NCBI RefSeq assembly: GCF_023343835.1
Contig: NC_064439.1
Location: 24,120,933-24,184,932 of the forward strand
DNA length: 64,000 bases
DNA from: Lagopus muta
Taxonomy: Eukaryota; Chordata; Aves; Galliformes; Phasianidae
Direction: 5' to 3'
Shown here: piece after piece, positions 11,866 through 25,800 of the stretch
Layout of the letters: every line of letters starts with the position of its first letter
How positions within the stretch are numbered: position 1 is the first letter of the stretch
Position numbers and translations under genes: made by a program
Notes under the pieces: generated by a model
What the model saw: only the letters and a program-made list of their open reading frames with translations
Databases searched by the model: none
Told to the model about the DNA's origin: nothing

Positions 11866-14330
11866 TCCAAGGAGTTCAGTCTCAAATGCTCTGAGACAGC
11901 ATTCACATTTCTTCTGAATTATGAGAAGGCTAAAAGGCAGTATTTACAGCTTCTGCCATGGAGACAGTAAAAGACATGAAAAAAATAAACAGTGTCTGTG
12001 GTGGGTGATGATGCCTTGACAGAGCCAGCCCATGGATGGGGTCAATCAACCAGCGGGTTTCTTCACCACTGTCCTGCTTTGCTGGAAGCCAGCTGGGAGG
12101 CCTTGGGCTGAGGCACGGCCAGCCAGGAGCAGGGACACACAGGTGAGGATAAAAAAAAACAACAAGCATTGCCTTGGTAATGGTGTGAAGAAGAAATAAG
12201 ATAAAGTAGGTCAGAATAGTAAAGGGTGCTTTTGCAGAGGGAAGAAGCAGTGTAGAGCACTCTGCTTGCATAACAAATGTCTTTTACATCACGAGCATCT
12301 CTCTCCAACACTCTTTCTTGTGATGGGATTTTCAAAAGCACTCCGTTTTTGCTAATCCTTTTCCTTCAGATGCCAGTGAGATTTGCCCTTGCAACAGGAA
12401 GGTCTCACCTTTGCTTCTGTGGGAGAACTGCTCAACTAGCAGTGAATGCGAGTGCAGATCTCAGCCTGTTAGATTTTGATTTGGCAATGAAGAGACACAA
12501 CTCTACTGAAACTGCCTGATCATTTTTCCTTACTCAGCAGGCTGATTGCTGTGAGAAGACTACCTGGGTTTGCATTGGTGGAAAAAAGGCAAAATGCACA
12601 GAGCAAGTAAAGTGATTTCTACTGTAACATTAAATAATAAAAAACAACGTGATAAACAGGATCTAAAACTCCTGACAGAGTTCATTTCCAGAATGGAAGG
12701 TAACATTCAATCTCCATAGTGACGCCCTATTTCTTTCACACAATAAAACCTGCTGTACTCTGTTTTTACCCACTACATCCAGCAGCAAATGCTTGAGGAT
12801 TTTGAGTTAAATCCCCAAACAGTGTGAGATTTTTATTTACTCTGAGTTTGGAATCTTCTTTAAAAAATGAATCATGAAGTCTTGTGTTATCATTTGACTC
12901 CAGAGGTGGATGCTTTCTAAAATCTACGATAAAAGTGAAAGAATTTGTAACATTATTAGCCCTCTTTTAACATAAAGGCTTCTCTGCTGCTACATTAAAG
13001 GTATGCTTTTAGCTCTACTGTCCACATTTTTAAGCATTTTTTTAGTATGACCTTACATTTGTAATGCTTTACAGCTCTTCTTTTTGTAATGGGTTCCACC
13101 AAGGTCAAGCTAAATGACTTCTAATTTTTATATGCATTTTGGAAATATATGTGCTGGGATACCTTGCTGGGATTTGGGAGAATTTGAGGCATTTAGCAAA
13201 AGCAGTTCACTGTCCTAATCCAACAGTTCTGGCTTTTTTCTTCACCTGCCATGCTTTCTCAAATCTGGCATTGAGGTCTGATGAGATGTTCACTTCAATC
13301 CAGTGCTGCAGTGAAGTGACAGAAATCTGAGTGTTTTTTGTTGATATCCTCTGGTATATCCATTTAAAAGGTGAGATGGCAAGTCTTCCAGAGAGAGTCC
13401 CCAGCTCTGTAGTTCTCCTGTTGCTCTACCACCAGTCACTGCATGCTGCTGAACTTCAGAGTGTACTACAAGCACATGGTTTTGGGTCAACATAGTTGGA
13501 ATTTGTAGCTCACTGATGACAAAGTTTCTATCAGTAGTAAAAGCACAAAATGATCTCGTACAGCCACACAGGCTGATTTATCTTTGCTTTCATTCAATGC
13601 CTACAGGCAATTATTAGATGAGCTAGGTCAAATGAAATCCTAATTTCATGTGGTGGCAGTACTCAGCAGTACCAATCTGCTAGCACCACGGTGGCCTGAT
13701 TTCTAGAGGAGGTCAGAACAAGAAGTGTCAGGGAAGAGATGAAACAATGATATTGCACAGCACAGAAATAGCTGAGTTGTTGAAAGCAACAGATGAAAGA
13801 AAGAGAACATAAAAGAGCCTGTGTGGTGGTGGGCAATGCAGGCCTTCAGCAAGGAACCTGCTCACGGATGCAGAGAAAATCCGTAATGCTGGTAGGGCTC
13901 ATGAAGAAGGTACAAGGACAATAAAAGAGCTAAGTGACCACTTTGTATGCTCCTCCTGTCTGTTAAAAAAAACTAAGCATTACCATAGCTTGCTCAGACT
14001 GCAAATTATCAGGATGGACGGAGGTTATGCTTTTTGAGGACTTGGAGTCAGGTAAACCATAGTCATGCTAAGCTTTGTAAGTTATTTGGCCAGTGGGGTG
14101 CGGAGTGATGACATGTTTACAGGAATGCTCCTGTAACGGATGTAGATGTGGCTCCAGCAGTGGAGTATGTTATTTCTCCTCCCGCAGATGCGATGTGCTG
14201 TGTTTTCCTCAGCCGAGCACAGTTTCTGCCATGTAGGGTGCCTTTTGAGTACGTAACCTCTGTGCTTGCATGGAGTTGCTGTCTTTTGAGGGTCCTCTGG
14301 GAAAATTCATAGTGGTCCCAGAAATTCTGA
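11866..14330. other. Gene-free DNA
   Basis: No gene recognised. The section 12000-12170 is more GC-rich than its surroundings and gives a 113-codon minus-strand frame, but it has no recognisable protein or repeat content. The remainder is AT-rich single-copy DNA. Confidence 0.45.
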
Positions 14331-14403
14331 GTGGGGTTTGAGTCGGTGCTGTTCACTACTTTTTAAGAGGAGCCTTGTGACGTTCAAATCCCACTTTTTT
14401 TTT
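14331..14403 (+). other. Stem-loop followed by T9, with a B-box-like word
   Basis: Bases 14331-14343 can pair with 14382-14394 as a 13-bp stem (three G-U wobbles) closing a 38-base loop, directly followed by nine T (14395-14403). The 3' arm contains GTTCAAATC, which fits the RNA polymerase III B-box consensus GWTCRANNC, and T runs end Pol III transcripts. A good A-box at normal spacing is missing, and no tRNA cloverleaf can be drawn. This may well be chance. Confidence 0.2.
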
Positions 14404-17400
14404 CCTACAGTGGTTGGCAGTTGGTTACAACTGAATAAATGAATAGAATTATATTTGATGAAATACAATATGACTTCTCATCACGAATTGATCTACTGTC
14501 CTTCTGAGTGTCTCTCTATGCATTTTTATAATCCCTGCACAGTGTTTAGACATTAGAGTGACAGACACTTCCGAAACATTTCTAGCTAAATCACAGCTGG
14601 GAGTCATGGCTCCATGGTTGTGCTTAATTAGGTACCTATTCTTATTCATGAGACTCTAGAGTTGAAAGCAGCAGATTATAAAAACCTTAGCTGGCACAAT
14701 ATCTACTGACCAAAAGTTTGCTTCTGAAAAAATCTTGTGACCCTGAGGCACCATTTCAGAAGAAACCTGCTTATTTTGGAAGATTTCATTGCGCTGTTTA
14801 TGCACTCAAAGAGGTGCTAGAAAGTGAAAGAAGGACATTGAAAAGTCTTTTCTCAAAGATAAGTGCTGAAGCCTAGCAGTGCCCTGACTCTTGTCTGAGA
14901 GGAGTGCTGTGGAAAGTCAAGGCTGCCCTGGGGGTCACTCTCTTCTCTGGGACACTGCAGCCAGGTGATGTTCCGGTTACAAAATAATGAATACAAGTGA
15001 CACCGAAATCCTTTCGGTTAGATGCCCAACAACTTGCTTAGGGAGCAATATTTGCATCCACTCTGAAGTATAACTTTGCTTTTGCATTTCTGGCTGATAA
15101 CAGCAGGAATTAACACTACAGGCTTTAACCTGGAACAATCCTGAAAAGCTTGCTCAAACATGAATGAAATATAGCCAGCCGTAGGTATCACCTAAATATA
15201 GTGGATAGTTCTTCTCCAGTAGCACTGTGTGAGACTGCTTAGGAGAAGAAAAAGAAATTACTTCCCATTTTGGAAGCAAAGGTTGAATCATTTGAGGTAG
15301 GAAGAGTATAATTAACCAGTTTGGGCTATGGCCAAGGGTAGGTGTGTGCAGTGAGTGCCTGCACAGAAGAAACAGGGTAAACTGAAGCAGAAGAGGGAAA
15401 AAAAAAAAAAAAAAAAAAAAGAAGAAGGAAGAAAGTGCTGGCTGAAAACACTCATAGTGTTGTTTTCAAAATAATAAAGCAGCGATCAATCTGGTATACA
15501 AAATCGGAAGGATTTGGCAGCCAGAAGAGAATAAATTCTAACTCATAGGTGTAAAGTCAACTCCTCGCTTGCCTTCTGAGAAAAATCTTATGTAAGCTGA
15601 GCTCAGCACCTACAGTACTTGTTGCTGTTCCAGGGAAAACCAACTCTCTCTGCAAATATAAACCCTTTCTTTACTCAAACATCCAAAAATGCACTCATAA
15701 TGCTGTTGCCAGGAAAACGCAGTGCTGCTACTACTTTAGCAGCTGGAGAAACCTTTATCCCCTACCACACATCAGCAGCATATAGCATATCTTTGTATTA
15801 TCACATATTGGAGTCAAATTCATTAAATAGCACAGTCATTCAGAATGTGTGACAGCTGAGCCTGTTTAACAAATCCCACAGCCTGGCAGTTCTGCGCATG
15901 GCCAATGGCAGGATGCCACTGCATTCCCACAAAAGGAAAAGCAGCTATTTTTAAAATGTGTGAGATTAAAAACTACACATTTTAATCTTTGGTACCATTT
16001 CTTAAACATTATTTTTAAGTACAAAGAGTTCAACTGCGAGAAAATAATCTGTACTGAAAGGAAAAATATGAATGCATTTAAAACCTTTCTAGAATAAGAT
16101 TCCTTGTGTATGCACAAACATATCCACACATACATAATATAAATGCATAAATAAAAGGAAGCAATTTGGGGGATTAAAGCAATTGAGGCAAAGATTCTAC
16201 TTTCTTTATGTTGTTGTTAGTCACTTGAATTTTTTCATGGCAAAATACATTTCATGCAGCAAGAGTCTAATTAAGGTGTTACTAAACAAAAAGAACAGCT
16301 TTGCAAAGCCCATAGGGCCACAACTCACACTTACTTTGAACAGCAGAAGAGAACGTTAATAATTCTGACATTAAAGGGAATCAGTTCACGATTGGAAATC
16401 CCTTTGCTGACTTAGAGAGTGCTTTTTTTTAAGCCACCATTTCTCTTTCAGAATCAATGTGGCTGTGGTGAAGAATCTAACTCCAGTGCATTCCTGAAAT
16501 ATCCAGGAATGCAAATAGAGGAGGGTGAATGAGTGGCTGCAGTGTTACTCAGGGCGATGCTGAACCAGCACTGACTGAAGTTGCAAGCGTAGCAGCATGG
16601 CCTGTCTGTGAATGTAACCGTGTGTGGGCAGCTCAGAGGCTGGCAGTCCCGGCTCCAGGAAGCCCACAGTGGGGCAGCATCAGATGCTGAAGTCCTTCTG
16701 TTAAAAAGTAGCTCATATCATTATATTCTGTAGAAGATAAGAAAGGTAAATCTTAATACTCGTTGAGAAATGGACTCAGGCTGACCAGGAATATAAATAT
16801 GGAAAAATGTTTATCTTTTTTTCATCTACAAGATACAGGCTGCCGTGCAGCCTGAATGAGTGTTTATTTTCAGATGTGCTACGAAACACAGGATTAAGCA
16901 ATGCTGCTGTGTCACCTCCAACATAGGGCACCCACTGAAGGTGAATGCTGCAAGTCTCTCTTTGTCCTTCTACTGCCATCTAGGGCAGGATTCATGTGTC
17001 CAAGCCCAGCACCGGTGAGATGCTTTAAGGTACTCAATTCATCTGTGTGGGAAAACATAGGCAAATTTGCAGCAGTTTCCTACCAGTAGCTTGAAAATTC
17101 ACACCGGCTTAAAAACAGAAGCCTAAGTCTAGTGAGCTTTTTTCCCATTGCTCCTAAGTGCGGTGGCACTCAGGACACCACATTTGTACACACAAATGTG
17201 TCTGTTCCACTTTGGCACCCTACTGCTGGCATACTGTGTATCATGAACATCTCTTTGAGCACAGTTCCTATCCTACATCTTCTGTACATCTGTTAAAGCT
17301 TTTCTAGCCCTTGATCTCAGACTAAAATGTTCTTCTTCATAAGGAGCAAAGCCTTACCAGTAACATCATTCACCAGCACTTTGCCACAAAAAGAGAAGGG

Positions 17401-20400
17401 AGAACTTGGGGGCAAGAGCCTGATTTTGAGGCTAGCTTACAGCTAGTGTGCTCCTGTACCTTGCAGTACAACTGCTTGGCCCAGCCCAACACAACACTTT
17501 CACAGAGCACAACAACTCTGCTCCTGCTCTACTGGCCACTGCAGACAGGTGAATCCCTTGTGTCCCACATGCCCTCTGAGACCACCAGCCCAAGGCCTTA
17601 ATTGCCTTGCCTCCTCTGCTGCTACCAAGAGGCTTGGCTGGAGGTGAGCAGAGTCTGATGTTTGGCTGAGAACATGTCATCAGCCACCTGGCAAGAGAAG
17701 GGAGGACACTTCTGGGATGTATGGGAGGAGGGCCTTCTTTATAAGATAAGGTATGTCATCTTGATGAGAACCCAAAATAATTTTTTACTGGACTCAAAAA
17801 CCTTTGGTTCACTGGTTCACTCAAAAACCAATCTAGTATATGAAGACCATTCTCCTGGCCAAGATAGGACTTGTGGAACATCTACTTGGCAAAGTCCAGC
17901 AGACAGATGGCTGAATTCCCTGCCTGTAGCACAGAAATTGAAGGAAGGCCATGGGCACACACATGAGGTTCTCCCTGAACATCATTCCTTAACTCTGCTC
18001 CAAGGAGTCACAGGCTTATGATATAAGCCTCCTGCCCTGGTAATCTTTCTCTGTACTTTATGAACAATGGACTGGGCTCCCTGTATGCCTGGTGTAACGA
18101 GCTGCTGATTAGTCCACTCCAGCTTGGAAATCTTGCAAGTCTGGATTCAATTAATGAGCGTGCTGATAAAAACCTCTAAGAGAAAAAAATAAACATTACT
18201 ACTACTACCATCACCGACAACCACAAAGCAAAATGCAGCCACTACTTCCAAAGCAGTGAGAACAGGGGTGCCAGCAGTTCAGAATCAAAGACAAATTCAG
18301 AAATGTAAAAAGTAGATAAAGTGTTCAGAGAAACAACTTAGAGACAGAGGTGAAATATGGACTTAGTGTAACATTTCTGCAGAAACAAAATGTTCAAGAA
18401 AACAGTGAAAAATCCTCATTTGCACCAGGAACACCCTTGCAAATTACAGGAATAGAATTATTCTCTTGCTGTAGTAATGGATAAGTATTTCCAGAGGAGT
18501 ATATCTTGTTTTGAAATAGCCACCCCAAATGACACAAAAGACCTCTCCATAAGGGAAATACTCTGAATAATGCTCTGTTATATGCTCTGTCAGAGACATT
18601 ACTTACTGTGATTTCTGTTGACTGTGAATGTACTGACATACAGAAACCATATCCCAAGACACGCATGTTTCCATGGGGTTTTTATGAGCAGTTGTAAAAT
18701 GGGGCTCTGAAATGCCATTTCACTGTGCAGCACAAAGTTCTGTATGCAGTCCAGGTGAGTGTGGAGTCGTTCTGTGCTTATGTCTGATATTAACTGATCT
18801 CTAACCCAGACCACGCTGTTCCCTAACACTGCAATCTCAGAAAGTCACAGACAGCTGGCAGAAAGATTGCTGTAGATTAAAGATCTAAAACTATAGCAGA
18901 GGGTTGATGCTCATGCTGCCTACCATCTTCAGCAGCTGGCAATGCTGGGGAAAAATACGGGGATCAACCCATCAGAAGGTGGTTTGACCAAAGGAACCGT
19001 GCCTTCAGCAGACTGTTGTTTGGGGAGAGGACAGCCCATGTTAGTGTGGCCAGACAGAAGTCTGTTGGAGAGCATAGCCTTGGACAGCTTACGTGGCCCT
19101 GAGTAGTGGCTAAGAAGTTTCAGAAAAGATTTTTCACTAAAGCAGAAATTTCATCTCATTCAAAGCCAGGGATCCACAAGAAGGATGTGACCCAGAAGAC
19201 TGTGTAAGCCACTACAGTGCAAGATCATTGTAGCATTATGAATTATTTAATGCTGAGGCTGCTGCCAGGTTTAAGCCCTGTATGGAAGTGCAGTAAATAA
19301 CAGATTCAGTCTCAAAGACCCTGCTATTGTCTGTCTTGTGTCTTAATGTGTGTGCAGTGGTTACCAGACAAATAAAACAGATTCGGTTTCAGGCTGAGGA
19401 AGTTTCTTTATTAGACACTGCGCACAGCATTAAGTCGTGCATCAGTGAAAGGCTGGGGTGGATAAAGGTTTCTGCAGATGCTGTGTATAGAGGTTACTTC
19501 ATTCCTCTAGCTAGGCCTTTCCAAAAAGATAATCTGGGAAAACACTCAGACTGTAGGGCATCTGAGGCTGTCTTCATGCCTTCCGTTTTGGAGAATGCCT
19601 TCTGAAGAGATGAGAACTCAGGGAAGCATTTTTCCTTGAGAGGAAGGAAAAAAGGCTAGCGTTTGCTGACCCATCGGCCAATAAAATAGCCAGGCACTTG
19701 TGTTGCTACAAAGGTAACAGGTCAAGCTGTGACAGCAAACAGCTCCAAAAAAGAAAAGGAATTAACATTTTGGAAAAAAAATCCAAACTGTAAGGAAATT
19801 ATTTTCTTTATTCCCATTAAATAAAATCCCATTGAAAGAATTTTTGATACATAAACGAGTTTCTAATATATTTTCCTGAAACCCACTTCCTTTAATATTC
19901 TCTAATGCTTAAAATCTCATAGATTTCTTCACAGGTATTAAGGGTATGTTATTGTCTAGGTTTGGGAAAGAAAATGCATTTTATTTTAAAAGACAGAATT
20001 TCATAAATGGTTATAACATTCTGGGCATGAAAATTACCTGCAGAGATGGTGTATTTTTATGGGAAAAAAATGCACATGTAAACCCAAAACAGAGGGTTTT
20101 CTAAGAAAGTGATTTGCTAAAACATGTGTCAAGTATTTTTAAAAACATGCTTAAACACTTTCTATTTCTCCTCAGAATTTTATCTTAGTAGGACACTTTT
20201 TCCTGGGAAGGCTTAACAGTCACATGCTGATTTCATCTATGCATAATGTTTTCTATACCAAAATACAAATATATTAAAATTGATCTAAGACTAAGAATGT
20301 ATACAAACAACTGAAGAGTAAATAGCAAAATTGCAGATATACGAATTTTGTTTAAACTCCAAACATGCACACGGGAATTCACTGAAAAAATTCACACCTA

Positions 20401-21049
20401 GAAATAAATTCAAGCAACTCAAGATAGAAAAAATACTCAGGAAAGCTCCCAGAGAACTTGGACTCTCCTTATAGACACCTCATGTACACAGAACATTTTA
20501 GTGTTGATTGCTCCTGCTTCCATGATTTTGATTTTTAAGATACAATCCTTCAGAAAAACGTCCCACCTCCCTGATGCCTTCACTCTGTCATAAACACTGT
20601 ATTCCCTGTAGGTTTAGACACACACATTTATAAACAATAACATATCCTATTCTTCTTCATTCCTCAAATAGAATTGCCACATGAAGTTAGTTTATTAAGT
20701 CCTTCACTATGAAGATTACAATTAGCTTTTACTACAGAAGAACCTCTTTGAAACCTAATAATGTCCTAATAGCTCTGGAAGGGAAGTAACAGAAGCTCAA
20801 TTGTTTTAGGAGAAAAACCCACCCACAAGGTCGTATTTTTAGTGAACCTATTTTTAGCATTCTAAAATTAGCGTTAGAATAACAAAGTAGTAAAGCAAGG
20901 TCCTAGACTACTTCATTATCTTAGTTATTAGCCTGACAGCCTAAGTGACTCGATTAAACATCAATGACAGAAGAGCTGAAGGATTTAAAGGTCAATAAAT
21001 ACGGTGATAGGAATTCTTCCATGTAGTCTTTCTGGAGCTTAAATGTTGA
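14404..21049. other. Gene-free AT-rich DNA
   Basis: More than 6 kb without a recognised gene. It contains the poly(A) run at 15398-15420 and many short reading frames; the longest is 119 codons at 17662-18021 on the + strand, with no known similarity. From about 19.7 to 21.0 kb the sequence is especially AT-rich and nearly free of reading frames. No interspersed repeat is recognised. Confidence 0.45.
15398..15420 (+). repeat. Poly(A) run, 23 bases
   Basis: 23 consecutive A followed by GAAGAAGGAAGAAAG. It could be the tail of a processed retrocopy, but the preceding 200 bp contain no recognisable gene sequence and no polyadenylation signal at the usual distance. Confidence 0.9.
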
Positions 21050-21180
21050 CAAGCTAATTACTCTTCTTCCCTAATTAAGCAAACCTTTCTTGATCAGCTG
21101 TTCATTGATGAGCTGATCACAATTGCTCATGTTGAAGTTCAATAGAGGTCTAACTACCTAAATTTAATTAGTAAACAACA
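21050..21180. promoter_or_regulatory. Candidate homeodomain-rich regulatory element
   Basis: Three TAATTA words (21055-21060, 21072-21077, 21165-21170) occur in 116 bp, followed at once by GTAAACAA, a forkhead-type word. Between them lies a perfect dyad: TGATCAGCT (21091-21099) and AGCTGATCA (21111-21119) around an 11-base spacer. This density resembles conserved developmental enhancers, but conservation cannot be judged here and AT-rich DNA produces TAATTA easily. Confidence 0.2.
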
Positions 21181-22502
21181 GAAATGAAAGCCAGATCCCA
21201 ACTAGTTGACATTCTTAATTGAACTGGTTTTGAAGAAAATGCTACTTCCAACCTGTAAAAGCAATAACGTTGTCAAGCCAAATTCTGGTCCTACGGGAAT
21301 GAGCCACCCCACCTCGTATGTCTCCATCAAGGTGGATGAGTAGTGAGAGTATGAGGACTTACAATTGAGAGCACCAAAGGAAACAGACTGTGACTTTCTC
21401 AGTTTCTCCTTCATAATCTCTCTTCTCCCCATCTAGTGAAGACCTCTACAATTATACTGAAAGATATAATTTAAACCCTCCATGGATTCAGAGCGCTGCA
21501 GACAGAAGGGGACGGATAAAGGTGGCTCTACCATCTCCACGGTCAATGAATAACATATTAATTGGTGGGGTTAGGAAACACTGACTCTTACAGTGTTCTG
21601 CTTTGGCTACGGTGTACCAAAGAAATGAGTAGGATGGAAGAAATCTCCCAGTCCTCTCATCCCCTTCCTGTCAGGGAAGGATTTGAATAAAATCCTAAAA
21701 GCTTTCATGGGAAGTGTGAAGCCCCTCCAGTTCCCCACTAGCCTATTATTAACACTGTTTGTCTCCTGTTCTTGCCATTAATGACCTTGCAGCTACTGGT
21801 ATCAAAAGGCAGTGTATTCTTTCATACAGATGTATGTCCTGTGGTGGCTTTTCAATAGCTCTGCTGGCCATTTGTGCTAGTTGCCCCTCTTTTGTATAAA
21901 GGGAATTTGAAATGATATTTACATACAAATAAGATAAGAAGTAGAAAATGCAGCATAAAAAGAAAATGAGGCACATGTAATGGAAAAAGAATTTTACTTT
22001 CATTTCTCTGAGCTATAAGGCTACATGGGAACCAGTAAGCACAGCAGAAATACAAAAGCAAAGAATATACTGTGCAGAGTGGGACAGGACATTCAGACAC
22101 TGACAGTAAAGAAGGGATCCTGGTGATGCAAGGACAAAGGAAAGAGTAGGGTAAGATAAAAAATAGAGCAAACACTGGGCAGGAAGACTCTGGAAGAAAA
22201 GAGATGGGGAAGCTTTCACTGCAGTTTCAGCTAGAATTATTCCCTTCTCTTTTCAGTTTCTCTTCAAACTGTTCCTGTGTTTGTGTCCCACTTTCACCAT
22301 GCCCTTGGGTGGTAGTTTGGGTGGAAGAGCTTCCAGCTGAGTGCTGCAAGGCAGAATTGGTCTCGAAAATGCCATATGTGCATGACAAGAGTCCAAGGAA
22401 GAGACTAGCCCCAAGGAAAGAAAAATTAGGGTGTTAGCTTTTCTGAAAGGGCTGGAGTACTCCACTGGGGCTGCTGAAAAATGGTTTCCTAATGGAGAAA
22501 GA

Positions 22503-22830
22503 TCATAGAATCATACAATCTTTAGAGTTGGAAGGGACCTCAGAAGGCCATCTACTCCAACTCTCCCACAATGAACAGGGTCAACACAGCTAGACCAGGT
22601 TGCCCAGGGTCTTATCCAGCCTCACCTTGGAAGTCTCCAGGGATGGAGCATCAACCACATCACTGGGCAACCTGTTCCAGTGCCTCACCACCCTCACTGT
22701 AAAAGATTTTTTTCCTTATATCTAACCTAAATCTACCCTCTTTAGCTTGAAACCATTTCCCTTGTTCTAACATCACAGACCTTGCTAAAGGCTTTGTCCC
22801 CTTGTCTCCTGTAGCTCCCTTTTAGACAGA
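22503..22830 (-). mobile_element. CR1 LINE 3' fragment, antisense
   Basis: The + strand shows the reverse complement of a CR1 3' end: TCATAGAATCATACAATC, then GAGTTGGAAGGGACCTC, CCAACTC, GCCCAGG, CATCAACC and GGGCAACCTGTTCCAGTGCC, followed by TTGAAACCATTTCCCTTGTT. The 3' tail of the element is therefore at 22503 and the 5'-truncated end lies near 22830. No open frame for the reverse transcriptase remains. Confidence 0.93.
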
Positions 22831-25800
22831 AATGTATGCTAGGTTTTGATGGCATTGTCATCAAAAGTTTCATACTAAACTGCACTCCCGTCATGAAGAA
22901 TTCTCCCTTCTGTTGGTTAAAACTCATCGGTGAGAATTGTATGCTATAAAATAAATATCAGGTTGGGGATAATTTTGTTCCGCATTTTTCAACAGACTTA
23001 ATTAATGAAATGGAATATCAGTCTTCTTGATATCACATGGATTTATTCCAAAACCTATGCAACAATAATCTAGTACTGGTGTGGGTGAGTGTAAGCATCA
23101 ACTTGAATATTACAGACTCTGTCTCCACACCATGAAATGAACCAAGAATACTGATGACACGGCTGGGTGCCTGTAAGTAGCAACAGTTCTCTACTCACAG
23201 CTGATGAGCCCAAAGGAGAATAAAGCAAAATTACCCTGGGGTAGGGGACAGCAAAGTTGCAGCAACACTTCTGATCTCATTGTCCTTGTCTCCTCGCTGA
23301 GGGTGGGGTAGCTGACCATGCTCCTCCTTCATGGCTGCACTGCAGCTCCTTTCCTGGACTTGGCTGTTAGTCGAGTCAGACTGACTCTGTCTATGCTAAC
23401 AAATTAAGTAGGACTTAAGAATGTTTCCAGGCACTAGAAATCAATCATTCATTCTTTTAAATGGTCTAAAGAGATGGACAGATTAGTAGTATGGACACAA
23501 TCACCCCACACTAGCCAGCCTCAGAGCCAGAATAGCCTTGGGCACATTTCTAGAGATCCCTAGCCCCTGCTGCCTGGTGGACAAGCTGAAGCCAAAGCAG
23601 TGCTGGTGTGGATCCTGAGCACGGACATTATCCCAGCCCTTTTCTGCTGAACTGTGCTGCTGGGGTTCAGCTCCTGCCCAGTTTGGAATTATGTGAATAA
23701 TCACAATGGTGTCCAATCTGCCACTCTTGGGATATTGATGTTTCAGTCAAAACCAATGAAACCTGCTCTGTTTGACATGCTCAAGCTGATGACTTTGCTC
23801 ACTGAGTGATGATGGAAGAGGACTGCTGGCTTCTGGACCAGATTTGTTCTGAGGTAATTTCTCACTGCAAATGTAAGAGTATAGACAGGTCAAAATACCC
23901 ATTTGTGAAGGAACATTTGGTAAAGGTCTGCTTTGGCTCATGTAAGAAAAGCTGGGTCTGGGTTGTAGGCCGGCCTAAGTTACAGTGAAACACTGGGCAA
24001 CAACCCTACCTAAGCAGCTGCAAATACACTGGTAAGAAAGCATCCCTGAACACAGAGATCATTCTGATCATTTTCTGCAGTGTTTGGAGATGCAGATGTG
24101 CAAAGCTATCCCATCAGAAATAGCTTTTGCACCCCATTCGACAGCCCACAGGAGGGTGGTAAGGCACCCACCCTCCTATCAGGATGCCAATTGTGTAGCT
24201 GGACACAGCCTTGAGCATTGTTCCAGGTCTCAGATGCACAACTGGTGTCAGCACACTTCAGCAGCATAATTTTAGCGCTTTCTATTTGTTTTGCTCAAAA
24301 ATAAGTGAATTTCTTTCTTTCCTCTCCTCGGACATGCAGCTGCTGCTGAGCTGCTCTTGCTGCGATTCCCCTGCGTGCGTTACTGTAACTCCTACTGCAT
24401 AGCAGGAGCAATTACCGTACCCAAAGTTCCATCTCCCTCCACCTGGATATAGAGATGTTAAATACACGGCCAGAGGGGACCACCCCCAGCAAAGAGATTT
24501 TTCTAATCTGAATATCAGATGCCTAAAACTCATCCCCAGACACTTTTTAAAGTGTTTCAGTTTAAACTGAAAATCGAGATAAAAACAGCGGTACTGGCAG
24601 GAGCTTAGCTCCTGGTGATACTGTAATTACTTTTGCTGATCGTTTCCTTCACACATGGACTGTACTCAAGGACTACTCCCCTGGTGAAGACAGGAAAGAT
24701 GGAACAAGTATCAACATCATCTCTGCAGAGAAGCTGCTTGAGGAAAGTCTAATCTGTTTCAACTGAATTCAGAGAGCCAGCAGCCCTCAGAGGGCTTGGC
24801 CGGCTTTTTCTGCTGCATGTTTATGGCAAAAACAATGAGTAAAGATACTAAACGTCCTTAAACTCCCACCGGTTCTGTAAAGAGAAAATAATGTTTTTGC
24901 CGCTGCAGCCACTGATTAGTTTAAGTTGCAAATGTTTAAGAGAAAAGAAAAATGGACCTTCTCACACGGAGGTTTTCAAGACGTATTGTCATTTGCAAAA
25001 TCACAAAGTTGATAAAGAATCAGGTCCAGCACGCCAGATCTGTTTCTCTATGGCGGTTTTGGAAGCTGTACTTTGTAAGCAGCAAACTCCATTGTTCTGA
25101 CAGCGTATGGACATCCTTTATACATTCTGTCATTGTTCAAACCAGGAGATTCAAGCTCTTTTTTTGGTTTGAAAGCGAATTGCCAGCCTAACCCAAAACG
25201 CAGTTGCACTGAGAGCAGTTAACCAGGCTGTGCTTTGCCTGCTGAAAGGGTATGAAAACTTTCAAGCAAAACATCACCTCATGTTCTCAAGCTGAATGTA
25301 AAAAAATCACTCAATTTAACTGCCTATAATCAAACAAAATCCCAGGCCATTTTCTCTGAGAGCTGTTGCAAAGGAGAATATGCAGCTGTACTAATAGTGA
25401 CTAAAATTTTATTTGACAGCCAATACGGTAATTAGTAAATTAAAGCTTGTTTGTTTTGATGTTTGATTTATTTGAGTGACATGAGGATTTTTTCTCTCTA
25501 ACTTAACTTTTTTACAATTTGTCACCACTGGATTTTTATCTTTCAAGTGTGATGCCCTGGAACAGAGCTCTGCTCCCTTTTGGTACAGGTGTAGCAAATG
25601 TAAATCAGATCTCAGTGGAGTTGTGGGTTTTTTTTTTCATTTCTCAAAGAAATCTTGTATTTGTCAGCTTGTTTAACATTAAAGACTTCAATGCAAACCT
25701 GACTACAACATGTCAAGGGAAAGTCTATTTATGGAGGAAGTAAAGTTACATAATCTCATTTTCAATTACGTTTCATTTAGGGCATATTCTCATCATCACC

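Noticed and set aside
14331-14403. Possible tRNA gene, from the GTTCAAATC word and flanking GTGGG/CCCAC pairing
   Set aside because: No anticodon arm, D arm or acceptor geometry can be drawn. Kept only as a low-confidence structural note.
15160-15420. Processed pseudogene ending in the A23 run
   Set aside because: The sequence before the run shows no recognisable coding content, polyadenylation signal or target-site duplication.
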